64,000 nt of DNA from an uncultured Acholeplasmataceae bacterium (GTDB lineage Bacteria; Bacillota_I; Bacilli_A; RF39; UBA660): assembly GCA_905203475.1 (NCBI GenBank), contig CAJKWD010000001.1, forward strand, positions 1-64,000, read 5' to 3'. Each line of letters begins with the position of its first letter. The stretch's first letter is position 1. The translations under genes were made by a program, and so were the position numbers. Below are positions 44,904-53,295 of this stretch, one piece after another. The notes beneath the pieces were generated by a model. The model did not search any database and was not told the origin of the DNA. It saw only the letters and a list, made by a program, of their open reading frames with translations.

Positions 44904-45101
44904 CTAGTTCTTTTCTAGCTCACGTTCACGTAAAATTGTTTTCATACGTGCAACAAGCTTTCTAAGTTCTTTAATTCTTGAAGGTTTTTCAAGATTTCCA
45001 GTGGCAGCATTAAAACGTAAGTTAAATAGTTCTTCTTTACATTCGTCAATTTTCTTCATGATTTCTTCATTTGATAATTGTCTAATTTCACTATTTGTCA
45101 T
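44904..45101 (-). CDS. rpmC: 50S ribosomal protein L29 (uL29)
   Basis: 65 residues, two helices. [27 protein letters not shown] and the closing [17 protein letters not shown] are typical when read in parts. The start overlaps the rplP stop (TAATG). It sits at the peptide exit. Confidence 0.96.
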   Translation of the reverse strand: MTNSEIRQLSNEEIMKKIDECKEELFNLRFNAATGNLEKPSRIKELRKLVARMKTILRERELEKN

Positions 45102-45523
45102 TACTTCTCACCACTTTCTTTTTTAACAAATTTACATCTCATTGGAAGTTTATGCATTGCAAGTCTTAAAGCTTCACGTGCAGTTGCTTCATCAACTCCT
45201 CCAACTTCGAACATAATTTTACCTTTTTTAACAACGGCTACCCATACTTCTGGGTCTCCTTTACCTTTACCTTGACGAGTTTCAAGAGGTTTTTTCGTTA
45301 ATGATAAGTGTGGGAAAATATTAATCCATACTTTACCACCACGTTTCATAAAACGTGTCATAGCAACACGGGCTGCTTCAATTTGTTGTTGACTAACCCA
45401 TGCACCATCAAGTGCCATTAAACCATATTCACCAAAGTGTAGTTCTGTATTTCCTTTTGCTACACCATCATATCTTAAACGGTGAGGTCTACGATATTTA
45501 GTTCTTTTTGGAATGACTGCCAT
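45101..45523 (-). CDS. rplP: 50S ribosomal protein L16 (uL16)
   Basis: 140 residues. [18 protein letters not shown] and RMGKGKG-like [20 protein letters not shown] identify L16 near the peptidyl transferase centre. The ATG at 45523 stands 8 nt after GGGAGG and lies inside the end of rpsC (26-bp overlap). Confidence 0.96.
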   Translation of the reverse strand: MAVIPKRTKYRRPHRLRYDGVAKGNTELHFGEYGLMALDGAWVSQQQIEAARVAMTRFMKRGGKVWINIFPHLSLTKKPLETRQGKGKGDPEVWVAVVKKGKIMFEVGGVDEATAREALRLAMHKLPMRCKFVKKESGEK

Positions 45524-46178
45524 TTTCATTACCTCCCTTATTTTTCTTGGAAGGAAGGATTTCTCCTTTGTAGATCCATACTTTAACACCAATTTTTCCA
45601 TATGTTGTATTAGCTTCTTTAATAGCGTAATCAACATCAGCTCTTAAAGTATGAAGTGGAATCATACCTTCAGTATATCCTTCAGTACGAGCCATATCTA
45701 CGCCACCTAAACGACCAGATACTGAAGTTTTAATTCCTTTTGCTCCTGCCTTCATAGTATTTCTAATTGCTTTTTTCTGTGCAATTCTAAATGATACACG
45801 ATTTTCGATTTGGTGTGCAATATTTTCTGCAACCAAAGCAGCATCTAAATCAGGATTTTTTACTTCCATAATAGAAATTTGTACATCTTCATTTACTAAT
45901 TTAGAAAGTTCTTTTCTGATTTTTTCAATTTCATCTCCACCGTGACCGATTACAACACCTGGTTTTGCAGTGTTGATAATAACATCGGTTTTCTTAGCGG
46001 TTCTCTCGATAAGAATACTTGAAACTGCTGCGTCTTTTAATTTCTTTTCTAAAAACTTACGAATCTTTACGTCATTTTCTAAGAATCTAGCTGTATCTTT
46101 TCTATCAGCAAACCATCTAGATTCCCAGTCTTTATTGATTCCAATTCTAAGACCAATTGGACTAACTTTTTGACCCAT
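45498..46178 (-). CDS. rpsC: 30S ribosomal protein S3 (uS3)
   Basis: 226 residues. [19 protein letters not shown] starts it, and the KH domain has [20 protein letters not shown]. The last codons ([12 protein letters not shown]) run into rplP, so the ribosome site and start of rplP lie inside this gene. The ATG at 46178 follows AAAGGAGG. Confidence 0.97.
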   Translation of the reverse strand: MGQKVSPIGLRIGINKDWESRWFADRKDTARFLENDVKIRKFLEKKLKDAAVSSILIERTAKKTDVIINTAKPGVVIGHGGDEIEKIRKELSKLVNEDVQISIMEVKNPDLDAALVAENIAHQIENRVSFRIAQKKAIRNTMKAGAKGIKTSVSGRLGGVDMARTEGYTEGMIPLHTLRADVDYAIKEANTTYGKIGVKVWIYKGEILPSKKNKGGNENGSHSKKN

Positions 46179-46194
46179 CAGTTTACCTCCTTTA

Positions 46195-46530
46195 TTAGTT
46201 TCTCTCACTTACAACAATTGTAATGTGACTTGTTCTTTTCTTAATTGGATCTGCATGACCACGTGATCCACAACGCATTCTTTTTAATGGTTTTCCTTCG
46301 TTTACAAAAGCTTCTTTTACAAATAAGTTATCTTTATTTAAATTTAAATTATTTGTCGCATTTGCAACAGCGGAAGTTAAAACCTTATGAATTGCTCTAG
46401 AAGCATCACGATTCATATTTGATAAAATCTGATCAGCTTCTACAACACTTTTTCCACGAATTAAATCTATAACTAAACGAGCTTTACGAGGTGTAAGTCT
46501 TACACCATAAGCAAGTGCTTTCGCTTCCAT
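46195..46530 (-). CDS. rplV: 50S ribosomal protein L22 (uL22)
   Basis: 111 residues. [20 protein letters not shown] and the exit-tunnel hairpin with [20 protein letters not shown] are diagnostic. It lies between rpsS and rpsC. Confidence 0.97.
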   Translation of the reverse strand: MEAKALAYGVRLTPRKARLVIDLIRGKSVVEADQILSNMNRDASRAIHKVLTSAVANATNNLNLNKDNLFVKEAFVNEGKPLKRMRCGSRGHADPIKKRTSHITIVVSERN

Positions 46531-46554
46531 TTTAGTCCTCCTTCCAGTTACTTA

Positions 46555-46821
46555 TTATTTCTTGTCAGCACCATGTCCACCGAATTTACGAGTAAGTGCG
46601 AATTCTCCTAATTTATGTCCTACCATATCTTCAGTTACATAAACAGGAATATGTTCTTTTCCATTGTGAACTCCAAATGTAAGTCCTACAAATTCTGGAT
46701 AAATCGTTGAACGGCGTGACCAAGTCTTAATGACTTCTTTTTTACCACTCTTGTTGACTTCTTCTACTTTTTTCATTAAAGATGCATCAACAAATGGTCC
46801 TTTTTTCAAACTTCTAGCCAT
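46555..46821 (-). CDS. rpsS: 30S ribosomal protein S19 (uS19)
   Basis: 88 residues. [40 protein letters not shown] and [13 protein letters not shown] are typical. It is part of the 30S head. It lies between rplB and rplV. Confidence 0.97.
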   Translation of the reverse strand: MARSLKKGPFVDASLMKKVEEVNKSGKKEVIKTWSRRSTIYPEFVGLTFGVHNGKEHIPVYVTEDMVGHKLGEFALTRKFGGHGADKK

Positions 46822-46840
46822 TATATCTCAATCCTTTCTC

Positions 46841-47671
46841 TTATTTTTTACGACGGCGAACAATTAGCTTGTTTGAAGCTTTTTTCGTTCCACGAGTTTT
46901 TAAACCAAGTGCAGGTTTACCCCAAGGAGTAACTGGTGCTTTTCTACCAATAGGAGCACGTCCTTCTCCTCCACCATGTGGGTGATCATTAGGGTTCATA
47001 ACAGAACCACGAACTGTTGGACGAATTCCCATATGTCTCTTACGTCCAGCTTTTCCTAAGCTTACTAATTCATGATCTTCGTTTCCTACTTCTCCAACAG
47101 TAGCACGACAAGTATTTAATACTTTACGAACTTCTCCACTAGATAAACGAATTAATGTATATTTTCCTTCACGTCCTAAAATTTGAGCACTGTTTCCAGC
47201 AGAACGAGCAATTTGACCACCTTTTCCAGGTTTTAACTCAATATTATGAACTAATGTTCCTTCTGGAATATTTCCAATTGGAAGTGTGTTACCAACTTTA
47301 ATATCAGCATTTTCACCACTTTCAATCTTCATTCCAACTTTTAATCCTTTTGGAGCAAGAATATATCTCTTTTCTCCATCTACATATTTAATCAAAGCAA
47401 TATTAGATGATCTGTTTGGATCGTATTCAATAGAAGCAACTGTTCCTTCTACATTATCTTTGTCTCTTTTAAAATCAATGATACGGTATTTTCTTTTTGC
47501 TCCTCCACCACGATGTCTTACTGTGATGCGACCAGAGTTATTACGACCACCATTTTTCTTAAGAGTTACAAGTAATGATTTTTCAGGAGTTGTTGTAGTG
47601 ATTTCATCATTTGTTAATGTTGATTTACCACGTTGACCATTTGTCATTGCTTTGTATGTCTTAATTGCCAT
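46841..47671 (-). CDS. rplB: 50S ribosomal protein L2 (uL2)
   Basis: 276 residues. [18 protein letters not shown], the RNA-binding domain, and [20 protein letters not shown] with the conserved His needed for peptidyl transferase structure. The length is normal. Confidence 0.98.
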   Translation of the reverse strand: MAIKTYKAMTNGQRGKSTLTNDEITTTTPEKSLLVTLKKNGGRNNSGRITVRHRGGGAKRKYRIIDFKRDKDNVEGTVASIEYDPNRSSNIALIKYVDGEKRYILAPKGLKVGMKIESGENADIKVGNTLPIGNIPEGTLVHNIELKPGKGGQIARSAGNSAQILGREGKYTLIRLSSGEVRKVLNTCRATVGEVGNEDHELVSLGKAGRKRHMGIRPTVRGSVMNPNDHPHGGGEGRAPIGRKAPVTPWGKPALGLKTRGTKKASNKLIVRRRKK

Positions 47672-47688
47672 AATTTCCCTCCTTTAGA

Positions 47689-47970
47689 TTAGTTTAGTTC
47701 GATTGAACTTCCTTCTTGTAATTTCACAATTGCTTTTTTTACTCTTCTTGTTTTACCAACGTAACGTCCCATACGTTTTTTTCTAGGTTTTACGTTGATT
47801 GTATTTACGCTTTCAACTTTTACATTAAAAATTGCTTCGATTGCTTGTTTAATTTGTGTTTTGTTTGCACGAGGGTCTACACGGAATGTGTATTTATTCT
47901 CATTTTGTGCAAGATAAGCACTTTTTTCTGTAACAACTGGTGCTTTAATAATATCTCTATAGTTACTCAT
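47689..47970 (-). CDS. rplW: 50S ribosomal protein L23 (uL23)
   Basis: 93 residues. [20 protein letters not shown] and [19 protein letters not shown] identify L23, the docking site for SRP and trigger factor at the exit tunnel. It overlaps the rplD stop by 1 bp. Confidence 0.97.
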   Translation of the reverse strand: MSNYRDIIKAPVVTEKSAYLAQNENKYTFRVDPRANKTQIKQAIEAIFNVKVESVNTINVKPRKKRMGRYVGKTRRVKKAIVKLQEGSSIELN

Positions 47971-48599
47971 TAACCAAGCACCTCCTCTAATTTTTTAACA
48001 GCATTTTCTGTAATTACCATGCGATTTACACTAACAACATCTAATGTATTTACTTCATCAGTTTCAAGTAATAATACATTATCTAAATTACGAGTTGCTA
48101 AAATAACTTCATCTGTTAATTCATCAACAACAATCATTGTTTTTTCGTTGTTTACTTTTAAGTTTGTTAATGCTTCTTTTGCTGTTTTTGTTTTTCCATC
48201 AGCAAGGTTGAAATTATCAACGATTACTAATTCATTATCTTTATATTTGTAAGATAAAGCTGATTTTAAAGCTAATCTTCTTTCCTTACGATTCATTTTT
48301 AATTTGTAATTCTTTTGTGGTGTTGGACCAAATACAACTCCACCACCAACCCAATGTGGTGCACGAATACTTCCTTGACGAGCATTACCAGTTCCTTTTT
48401 GTCTCCAAGGTTTTCTTCCTCCACCGCTTACTTCACTACGTGTTTTCGTACTTGCAGTACTTTGTCTTTGGGCATTTCTTGTTAAACGAATTGCATCGTA
48501 TAAAACTGTATCGTTTGGAGTAATTCCAAATACATTTTCATTTAATGTAATATCGCTTACTTTTTCACCCTTTATATTTAATACAGGTAATTTTTTCAT
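47970..48599 (-). CDS. rplD: 50S ribosomal protein L4 (uL4)
   Basis: 209 residues. The exit-tunnel loop [20 protein letters not shown] and [15 protein letters not shown] are diagnostic. In Enterobacteria L4 represses the S10 operon; whether it acts on the structured leader here is unknown. Confidence 0.97.
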   Translation of the reverse strand: MKKLPVLNIKGEKVSDITLNENVFGITPNDTVLYDAIRLTRNAQRQSTASTKTRSEVSGGGRKPWRQKGTGNARQGSIRAPHWVGGGVVFGPTPQKNYKLKMNRKERRLALKSALSYKYKDNELVIVDNFNLADGKTKTAKEALTNLKVNNEKTMIVVDELTDEVILATRNLDNVLLLETDEVNTLDVVSVNRMVITENAVKKLEEVLG

Positions 48600-48617
48600 A
48601 CTCTATTTGCCTCCCTA

Positions 48618-49361
48618 CTAATTTTCTTCTGTAACAGTTTCTTCTGTTACTTCTTCAGTAGTTTCTTCCACTGGTGTTTCTAGAGGTTTTTCTTCGTATG
48701 AAACAAGTTCATCCATCTCTACTTTTTTACCTGGATTTTTTACAGAAGTCTTAATTGTAACAAGTGATTTCTTAGCTCCTGGTACATTTCCACTTACTAA
48801 GATAACATTGTTTTCAGTATCAACTGCAACAATTGTTAAATTTTGAATTGTAACAGTTTCAACTCCCATATGTCCTGGCAAGTTTTTACCTTTAAAAACA
48901 CGCATTGGTCTCATAGTTCCCATTGAACCTGGTCTTCTATGATAATGAGATCCATGTCCCATAGGTCCACGATTTTGTCCATGACGTTTAATAACGCCTT
49001 GGAATCCGTGACCTTTTGTTACTCCAGTAACATCTACTACTTCTCCTGGTTCAAAAATATCAACTTTAATTTCTTGACCTAAAGAATAGTTATTTACATC
49101 TACACCACGAATCTCTTTAAAGAAGCGCTTAGGTGTAGTGTTTGCTTTATTGGTATGACCAATAGAAGCTTTTGTCGCTAGTTTTTCTCTTTTTGTTTCA
49201 AAACCTAGTTGAATTGCTTCATAACCGTCGTTTTCTTTTGTCTTAATTTGTGTTACCACATTTGGTTCAACAGAAATAACAGTTACAGGAATCAATTTTC
49301 CAGATTTTGTAAATACTTGAGTCATTCCAATCTTACGACCTAAGATTCCTTTCATTTCCAT
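48618..49361 (-). CDS. rplC: 50S ribosomal protein L3 (uL3) with acidic tail
   Basis: 247 residues. [40 protein letters not shown] and [17 protein letters not shown] identify L3. The C-terminus adds about 30 residues that are Glu/Thr-rich ([18 protein letters not shown]), unlike the usual end. GGAGG lies 8 nt before the ATG. Confidence 0.96.
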   Translation of the reverse strand: MEMKGILGRKIGMTQVFTKSGKLIPVTVISVEPNVVTQIKTKENDGYEAIQLGFETKREKLATKASIGHTNKANTTPKRFFKEIRGVDVNNYSLGQEIKVDIFEPGEVVDVTGVTKGHGFQGVIKRHGQNRGPMGHGSHYHRRPGSMGTMRPMRVFKGKNLPGHMGVETVTIQNLTIVAVDTENNVILVSGNVPGAKKSLVTIKTSVKNPGKKVEMDELVSYEEKPLETPVEETTEEVTEETVTEEN

Positions 49362-49376
49362 ATTTCTTTCCTCCTA

Positions 49377-49685
49377 TTATAATTTGATTTTAATATCTAC
49401 ACCACTTGGGATATCTAAATGAGTTAGTGCCTCAATCGTCTCCTTACTTGGGTTTACGATATCAATAAGTCTTTTGTGTGTTCTTCTTTCAAATTGCTCA
49501 CGTGAATCTTTATATTTGTGAACAGCTCTTAAGATAGTGATTTTTTCAATTTCAGTTGGTAGTGGAATTGGTCCACATACTTCTCCACCTGTTCTTTTTA
49601 CTGTTTCCACAATTTTCGCACAAGCGTTATCTAAACTCTTGTGTTCGTAAGCTTTTAATTTGATACGAACTTTCGTTTTAGACAT
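49377..49685 (-). CDS. rpsJ: 30S ribosomal protein S10 (uS10)
   Basis: 102 residues. [37 protein letters not shown] and [19 protein letters not shown] are typical. It is the first gene of the long ribosomal operon; fusA, tufA and rpsL are not upstream here. Transcription starts from the promoter at 49819-49847. Confidence 0.97.
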   Translation of the reverse strand: MSKTKVRIKLKAYEHKSLDNACAKIVETVKRTGGEVCGPIPLPTEIEKITILRAVHKYKDSREQFERRTHKRLIDIVNPSKETIEALTHLDIPSGVDIKIKL

Positions 49686-49812
49686 ATTGTATCCTCCTTT
49701 CGCCTATATCCAGTATAGACTTGCTCCGTTAGGAAAACCTGATAACCGGTTATTTTTATTTACAACTTAACCTGGTGTATCAGCAACCTCCCACATCAAC
49801 GCATGCCACACA
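49686..49812 (-). promoter_or_regulatory. Structured leader of the S10 operon
   Basis: This is the 5' UTR of rpsJ. GATA, ACC and GGTTA segments (49768-49781) pair with TAACC, GGT and TATC (49741-49752), giving a 12-bp helix with two single bulges. A 7-bp hairpin (49702-49708 with 49714-49720) lies just before the AAGGAGG site, and an AGG-TTTT-CCT hairpin lies between them. The structure suggests autogenous or attenuation control. Confidence 0.6.
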
Positions 49813-49818
49813 TTCAAA

Positions 49819-49847
49819 ATTATACATGATAATTATATGAAAATCAA
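49819..49847 (-). promoter_or_regulatory. Promoter of the S10-spc-alpha operon
   Basis: TTGATT (49842-49847), a 17-bp spacer and TATAAT (49819-49824) on the minus strand. Confidence 0.8.
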
Positions 49848-49883
49848 GAGAAAATTTTCATTTTTTTACAAAATTTTGACATA

Positions 49884-49900
49884 TTGTGAATTTTTCACAA
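49884..49900. promoter_or_regulatory. 17-bp palindrome between divergent promoters
   Basis: TTGTGAA, 3 bp, TTCACAA: a perfect 7-bp inverted repeat between the S10 promoter and the promoter of the plus-strand membrane protein. It looks like an operator; the binding factor is unknown. Confidence 0.35.
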
Positions 49901-49940
49901 CCTAAAAAAAACATTGAACTGTCAAATCAAATAATTGTCA

Positions 49941-49969
49941 TTTTCATTCCGGAAAAAATATGTTATAAT
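49941..49969 (+). promoter_or_regulatory. Promoter of the lysine-rich membrane protein gene
   Basis: TTTTCA (49941-49946), a 17-bp spacer and extended TGTTATAAT (TATAAT at 49964-49969). Confidence 0.65.
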
Positions 49970-49991
49970 GGAGAAAATATGGGGTGAAAAT

Positions 49992-50906
49992 ATGAGTGAG
50001 AAAAATAAAGAAATAGCAAAGAAAAAAACGGATGCGAAAAAAAATACAAAAAGCGTTAAAAAAGCGGATAAAAAAAAGAAAGTTGCGACAACTAAAAAAG
50101 AGGTAAAACCCACAAAAAAAGTTGTAAAAATGGCAGATAAGAAAAAAAATACAAAAAGAAAAACTGATACTAAAAAAGCAACCACAAAGAAAAAAAGTAT
50201 ATTTAGAAAAAAACGTGAAGCAAAATTAGTAATTCCGCAATTAGAACCATCTAAAGAAGTAGATTTTGATAAATACGAAGATTATATCGGTATCAAAACA
50301 CCTGATTGGCAAGAAAAGAAAGTTCAATTATTACAAGAACACGAATTACGTTTACAAGGAAAAGAAATCAGTGAAGAAATTGAAGATTCTAAAAGAGATT
50401 CAAATCTTGCTTTGATTTTACTGGTTGCAATTGCCATTATTATATTATCATTTACTTTTGTAACCAACTTATATCGCAAAGAATTACAACGTCAAAAGAA
50501 AGAAACACAAGCATTGAATGAATTACAAGATACTACAAATGACGATGAAGAAATAGAAGAAGAGATTAAAACGCAGACAATGACGTGTACCACAACACCA
50601 ACACAAATCGAAAATTATCAAAGTTCTGTTTTATCTATTTCTACATTCGAAAACAATAACTTAGTTACTTACGAATACATTGTGACTAAAAAATATGCAG
50701 ATCAAGGAAGTTATGACAGTGCAAAATTAGCAAGTCAAAATCAAAATGATATTATCTTTGATAACAATCAATTAACAATCAAAACATACTTTGGAAATGG
50801 ACATATAGAAAGTGTTCCTCAAGAAACAACTTATCTTGGTAAAACAGTTCAAGAGGTAAAAGCCCAAGAAGAAGCTGCTGGAGCAATTTGTACATTAAGT
50901 GAATAA
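49992..50906 (+). CDS. Membrane protein with long lysine-rich cytoplasmic domain
   Basis: 304 residues. Residues 4-78 are about half lysine, mixed with Thr, Asp, Ala and Val, in histone-H1-like repeats (KKAD, TKK). Residues 80-136 are an acidic helical linker, one membrane helix spans about 137-160 (ALILLVAIAIIILSF), and an outer domain of about 140 residues follows with two Cys (near TMTCTT and AICTLS) that could form a disulfide. The tail would face the cytoplasm and could bind nucleic acid, ribosomes or acidic lipids. I recognise no family for the outer domain. The ATG at 49992 has GGGGTG upstream. Confidence 0.8.
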   Translation: MSEKNKEIAKKKTDAKKNTKSVKKADKKKKVATTKKEVKPTKKVVKMADKKKNTKRKTDTKKATTKKKSIFRKKREAKLVIPQLEPSKEVDFDKYEDYIGIKTPDWQEKKVQLLQEHELRLQGKEISEEIEDSKRDSNLALILLVAIAIIILSFTFVTNLYRKELQRQKKETQALNELQDTTNDDEEIEEEIKTQTMTCTTTPTQIENYQSSVLSISTFENNNLVTYEYIVTKKYADQGSYDSAKLASQNQNDIIFDNNQLTIKTYFGNGHIESVPQETTYLGKTVQEVKAQEEAAGAICTLSE

Positions 50907-50908
50907 AG

Positions 50909-50932
50909 ACTACATATTAATGTAGTTTTTTT
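50909..50932 (+). terminator. Terminator of the lysine-rich membrane protein gene
   Basis: ACTACAT/ATGTAGT stem (50909-50915 with 50920-50926), 4-nt loop and a T run. Confidence 0.85.
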
Positions 50933-50935
50933 ATG

Positions 50936-50966
50936 CAAAAAAAATAACAACATAATAGTTGTTATT
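50936..50966 (-). terminator. Terminator of rpsF-ssb-rpsR
   Basis: A 9-bp stem (50943-50951 with 50958-50966), 6-nt loop and T run on the minus strand. It overlaps the rpsR stop codon. Confidence 0.85.
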
Positions 50967-51177
50967 TAACAAATGGAATTAATGCCATAAAACGAGCTTT
51001 TTTAATTTCATTTGCAATATGTCTTTGATGTAATTTACAATTTCCATTCATTCTTGTAGATGTAATTGCACCATTTGGTTTAATATATTTCTTAATTACG
51101 TCTACATCTTTATAATTTACATCTTTACCAGCACACATTTGGCAAATTTTCTTTCTTTTTCTAAATCCTTCAGCCAT
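50962..51177 (-). CDS. rpsR: 30S ribosomal protein S18 (bS18)
   Basis: 71 residues. RKRKKICQMCAGKDVNYKDV and TRMNGNCKLHQRHIANEIKK are typical. The Cys residues and His make it a zinc-binding form, in line with S14 and L36. S18 binds S6 on the 30S platform. It is the last gene of the rpsF-ssb-rpsR operon. Confidence 0.97.
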   Translation of the reverse strand: MAEGFRKRKKICQMCAGKDVNYKDVDVIKKYIKPNGAITSTRMNGNCKLHQRHIANEIKKARFMALIPFVK

Positions 51178-51194
51178 GATTACGCATCCTTTCT

Positions 51195-51668
51195 TTAGTC
51201 TAGGAAATCATCACTAATAGATACACTATCACCAAAATCAGCAAATGGATCATCTTCTACATTTACATCATTTGTATAACTTCCTGTTTGATTATTTGAT
51301 GGTTGTTGATAATCATATGGACTTGCTTCATTAGCACGATTACTACGTTGTCCTTTACTCTCTAAAAATTGTACAGAATCAGCAACTACTTCCATAGAAT
51401 ATCTCTTATTTCCATCTTTATCTTCGTAATTATTAGTTTGAAGTCTACCTTCAACAGAAACTAAACTTCCCTTATCTAAATAATTACATACATTTTCAGC
51501 TTGTTTTCTCCATACTACGACATTGATAAAATCAGTTTCCCTTTCACCATCACGATTACTAAATGTACGATTTACCGCAACAGAGAAGCGTGTAAATGGT
51601 AAGTTAGAAGCTGTATAACGTAGTTCTGGTTTCGCTGTTAATCTTCCGATTAATAATACTCGATTCAT
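51195..51668 (-). CDS. ssb: Single-stranded DNA-binding protein with atypical C-terminal tip
   Basis: 157 residues. The OB fold (1-110) has [38 protein letters not shown] and [18 protein letters not shown] disordered Asn/Gln/Asp-rich linker follows. The C-terminus ends SISDDFLD, whereas most bacterial SSBs end in DDDLPF or DIPF, the tip that recruits repair and replication proteins. It is between rpsF and rpsR as in Bacillus. Confidence 0.96.
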   Translation of the reverse strand: MNRVLLIGRLTAKPELRYTASNLPFTRFSVAVNRTFSNRDGERETDFINVVVWRKQAENVCNYLDKGSLVSVEGRLQTNNYEDKDGNKRYSMEVVADSVQFLESKGQRSNRANEASPYDYQQPSNNQTGSYTNDVNVEDDPFADFGDSVSISDDFLD

Positions 51669-51682
51669 AAAACGTATCTCCT

Positions 51683-51973
51683 TTATTTTTCAATTTTTGT
51701 GATTAAATGACGAATTACATCATTGCTAATTAAAGCTAAACGATCAAATTCTTTGATTGCTGCATCATCATTTGCACTTAAAGTTAATACGTAATAGTAT
51801 CCACTTTTACATTTTTTGATTTCGTAAGCTAATTCTCTTTGCCCCATATCTGTTTCACCAGTAATTGTAGCTCCATGATTTGTTAAAACATTTTTGAAGT
51901 TTTCAATCACTTTTTTTGTGTCTTCTTCAGATAATGTAGGTCTTACGATAAACATGATTTCGTATTCTCTCAT
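51683..51973 (-). CDS. rpsF: 30S ribosomal protein S6 (bS6)
   Basis: 96 residues. [20 protein letters not shown] and [24 protein letters not shown], read in parts, identify S6. The ATG at 51973 follows AAGGAGGTG, which is buried in the leader hairpin. It is the first gene of the operon and pairs with S18. Confidence 0.97.
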   Translation of the reverse strand: MREYEIMFIVRPTLSEEDTKKVIENFKNVLTNHGATITGETDMGQRELAYEIKKCKSGYYYVLTLSANDDAAIKEFDRLALISNDVIRHLITKIEK

Positions 51974-52025
51974 TTTTACACCTCCTTGTGGTCTAAGTGG
52001 CTTTTGATAACTCAAAAGCAAGGAG
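51974..52025 (-). promoter_or_regulatory. rpsF leader with sequestered ribosome site
   Basis: CTCCTTG (52019-52025) pairs with CAAGGAG (51982-51988), which is the Shine-Dalgarno of rpsF. An inner CTTTTGA/TCAAAAG hairpin and a CCACTTAGACCA segment lie between. Known S6:S18-binding leaders have a similar design, so repression by S6:S18 is likely. Confidence 0.7.
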
Positions 52026-52045
52026 TAAATTCATACTCGCTTAAG

Positions 52046-52074
52046 ATTATAACAAATAATATGTAAATTGTAAA
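52046..52074 (-). promoter_or_regulatory. Promoter of rpsF-ssb-rpsR
   Basis: TTTACA (52069-52074), a 17-bp spacer and TATAAT (52046-52051) on the minus strand. Confidence 0.8.
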
Positions 52075-52144
52075 CAAATTTTTCCTACATTCCTATTATA
52101 AGCATAAAAATAATTGACATTTTTAAGTATATGTTTAGTTTTTT

Positions 52145-52186
52145 TGCTAAAAAATAAAAAATTATTATAGAATTTTCTATAATAAT
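52145..52186 (-). terminator. Terminator of the parA-ychF unit
   Basis: A 12-bp perfect A-T rich stem (52161-52172 with 52175-52186), then a T-rich tail on the minus strand. It touches the ychF stop codon. Confidence 0.85.
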
Positions 52187-53283
52187 TATACATTAAAACG
52201 AAATAAACAAATATCCCCATCTTGCATAACATAGTCTTTTCCTTCAAGACGAAGTTTACCCGCTTCTCTAACTGCTTTTTCTGATTTCAATTCAGCAAAA
52301 TCCTCATAACTCATAACTTCTGCTTTAATAAAACCTTTTTCGAAATCAGTATGAATAATACCAGCGCATTCAGGTGCCTTCATTCCTTTTTTAAAAGTCC
52401 ATGCACGAACTTCATCTGTTCCCTCTGTAAAATAAGTCGCAAGTCCTAATAGAGAATATGTTGCACGTATTAGTTGATCAAGTCCACTTTCTTGTAACCC
52501 TAGATCTTGTAGGAACAAGTTTTTATCTTCCTCTTCTAGTTCACTTAACTCTTCTTCTATCTTTGCACATACAACAATTACTTCTGCCTTTTCTTTTTTT
52601 GCATATTCTTTTACTTGTTTCACATATTCATTTTCTTCTAATATTTCCATTTCCTTGACATTAGAAACGTATATGATTGGTTTCATGGTTAATAAATTAA
52701 ATGACTTTAATAATTTTAACTCATCTTCTGTATATTCTAACGCACGAGCTGGAATATTTTTTTCTAAGCTTTCTTTTATTTTTTTCATTAGATTCACTTC
52801 TAATAAAGTTGCTTTATCTTTCGTCATTTCTGCTTTTTTACCAAGGCGACCAAGTCTTGCATCAATCACTTCTAAGTCTGCTAAAATTAATTCTACATGA
52901 ATGATTTCAATATCACGTATAGGATCGATTTTTCCCTCGACATGGGTAATATTCCCATCTTCAAAACATCTTACTACTTCTACAATTGCATCGACTTCAC
53001 GAATGTGACTTAAAAATTTATTCCCAAGCCCTTCCCCTGTCGAAGCACCTTTTACAAGACCAGCAATGTCAGTAAATTCAAAAGTAGTTGGAATCGTTCT
53101 TGCTGGATGTACTAAATCTGTTAAAACATCTAAACGATGATCAGGAACTGTTACCACTCCGACATTTGGCTCTATTGTAGCAAATGGATAGTTGGCTGCT
53201 AGAATATGTTTTTTTGTAATTGCGTTAAATAAAGTAGACTTTCCAACGTTTGGAAGGCCCACAATTCCGGCTGTTAAACTCAT
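52186..53283 (-). CDS. ychF: Ribosome-binding ATPase YchF
   Basis: 365 residues. The Obg-family G domain has [18 protein letters not shown] and [19 protein letters not shown], a helical insertion lies in the middle, and the C-terminal TGS domain has [20 protein letters not shown]. YchF prefers ATP and binds ribosomes. It stands 12 bp after the abgT-like gene. In Bacillus the homologue also sits before rpsF. Confidence 0.96.
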   Translation of the reverse strand: MSLTAGIVGLPNVGKSTLFNAITKKHILAANYPFATIEPNVGVVTVPDHRLDVLTDLVHPARTIPTTFEFTDIAGLVKGASTGEGLGNKFLSHIREVDAIVEVVRCFEDGNITHVEGKIDPIRDIEIIHVELILADLEVIDARLGRLGKKAEMTKDKATLLEVNLMKKIKESLEKNIPARALEYTEDELKLLKSFNLLTMKPIIYVSNVKEMEILEENEYVKQVKEYAKKEKAEVIVVCAKIEEELSELEEEDKNLFLQDLGLQESGLDQLIRATYSLLGLATYFTEGTDEVRAWTFKKGMKAPECAGIIHTDFEKGFIKAEVMSYEDFAELKSEKAVREAGKLRLEGKDYVMQDGDICLFRFNV

Positions 53284-53295
53284 ATTGATTCCCCC

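Noticed and set aside
49497..49512. TCACGTGAA core resembling parS inside rpsJ
   Set aside because: Only the central 9 bases match; the outer bases of the 16-bp parS consensus do not, and the stretch is explained by conserved S10 codons.
49922..50185. 87-codon minus-strand ORF rich in Phe
   Set aside because: It is the complement of the lysine-rich coding region on the plus strand.
52047..52247. 66-codon minus-strand ORF between ychF and rpsF
   Set aside because: It spans the ychF terminator and has no ribosome site or protein-like pattern.
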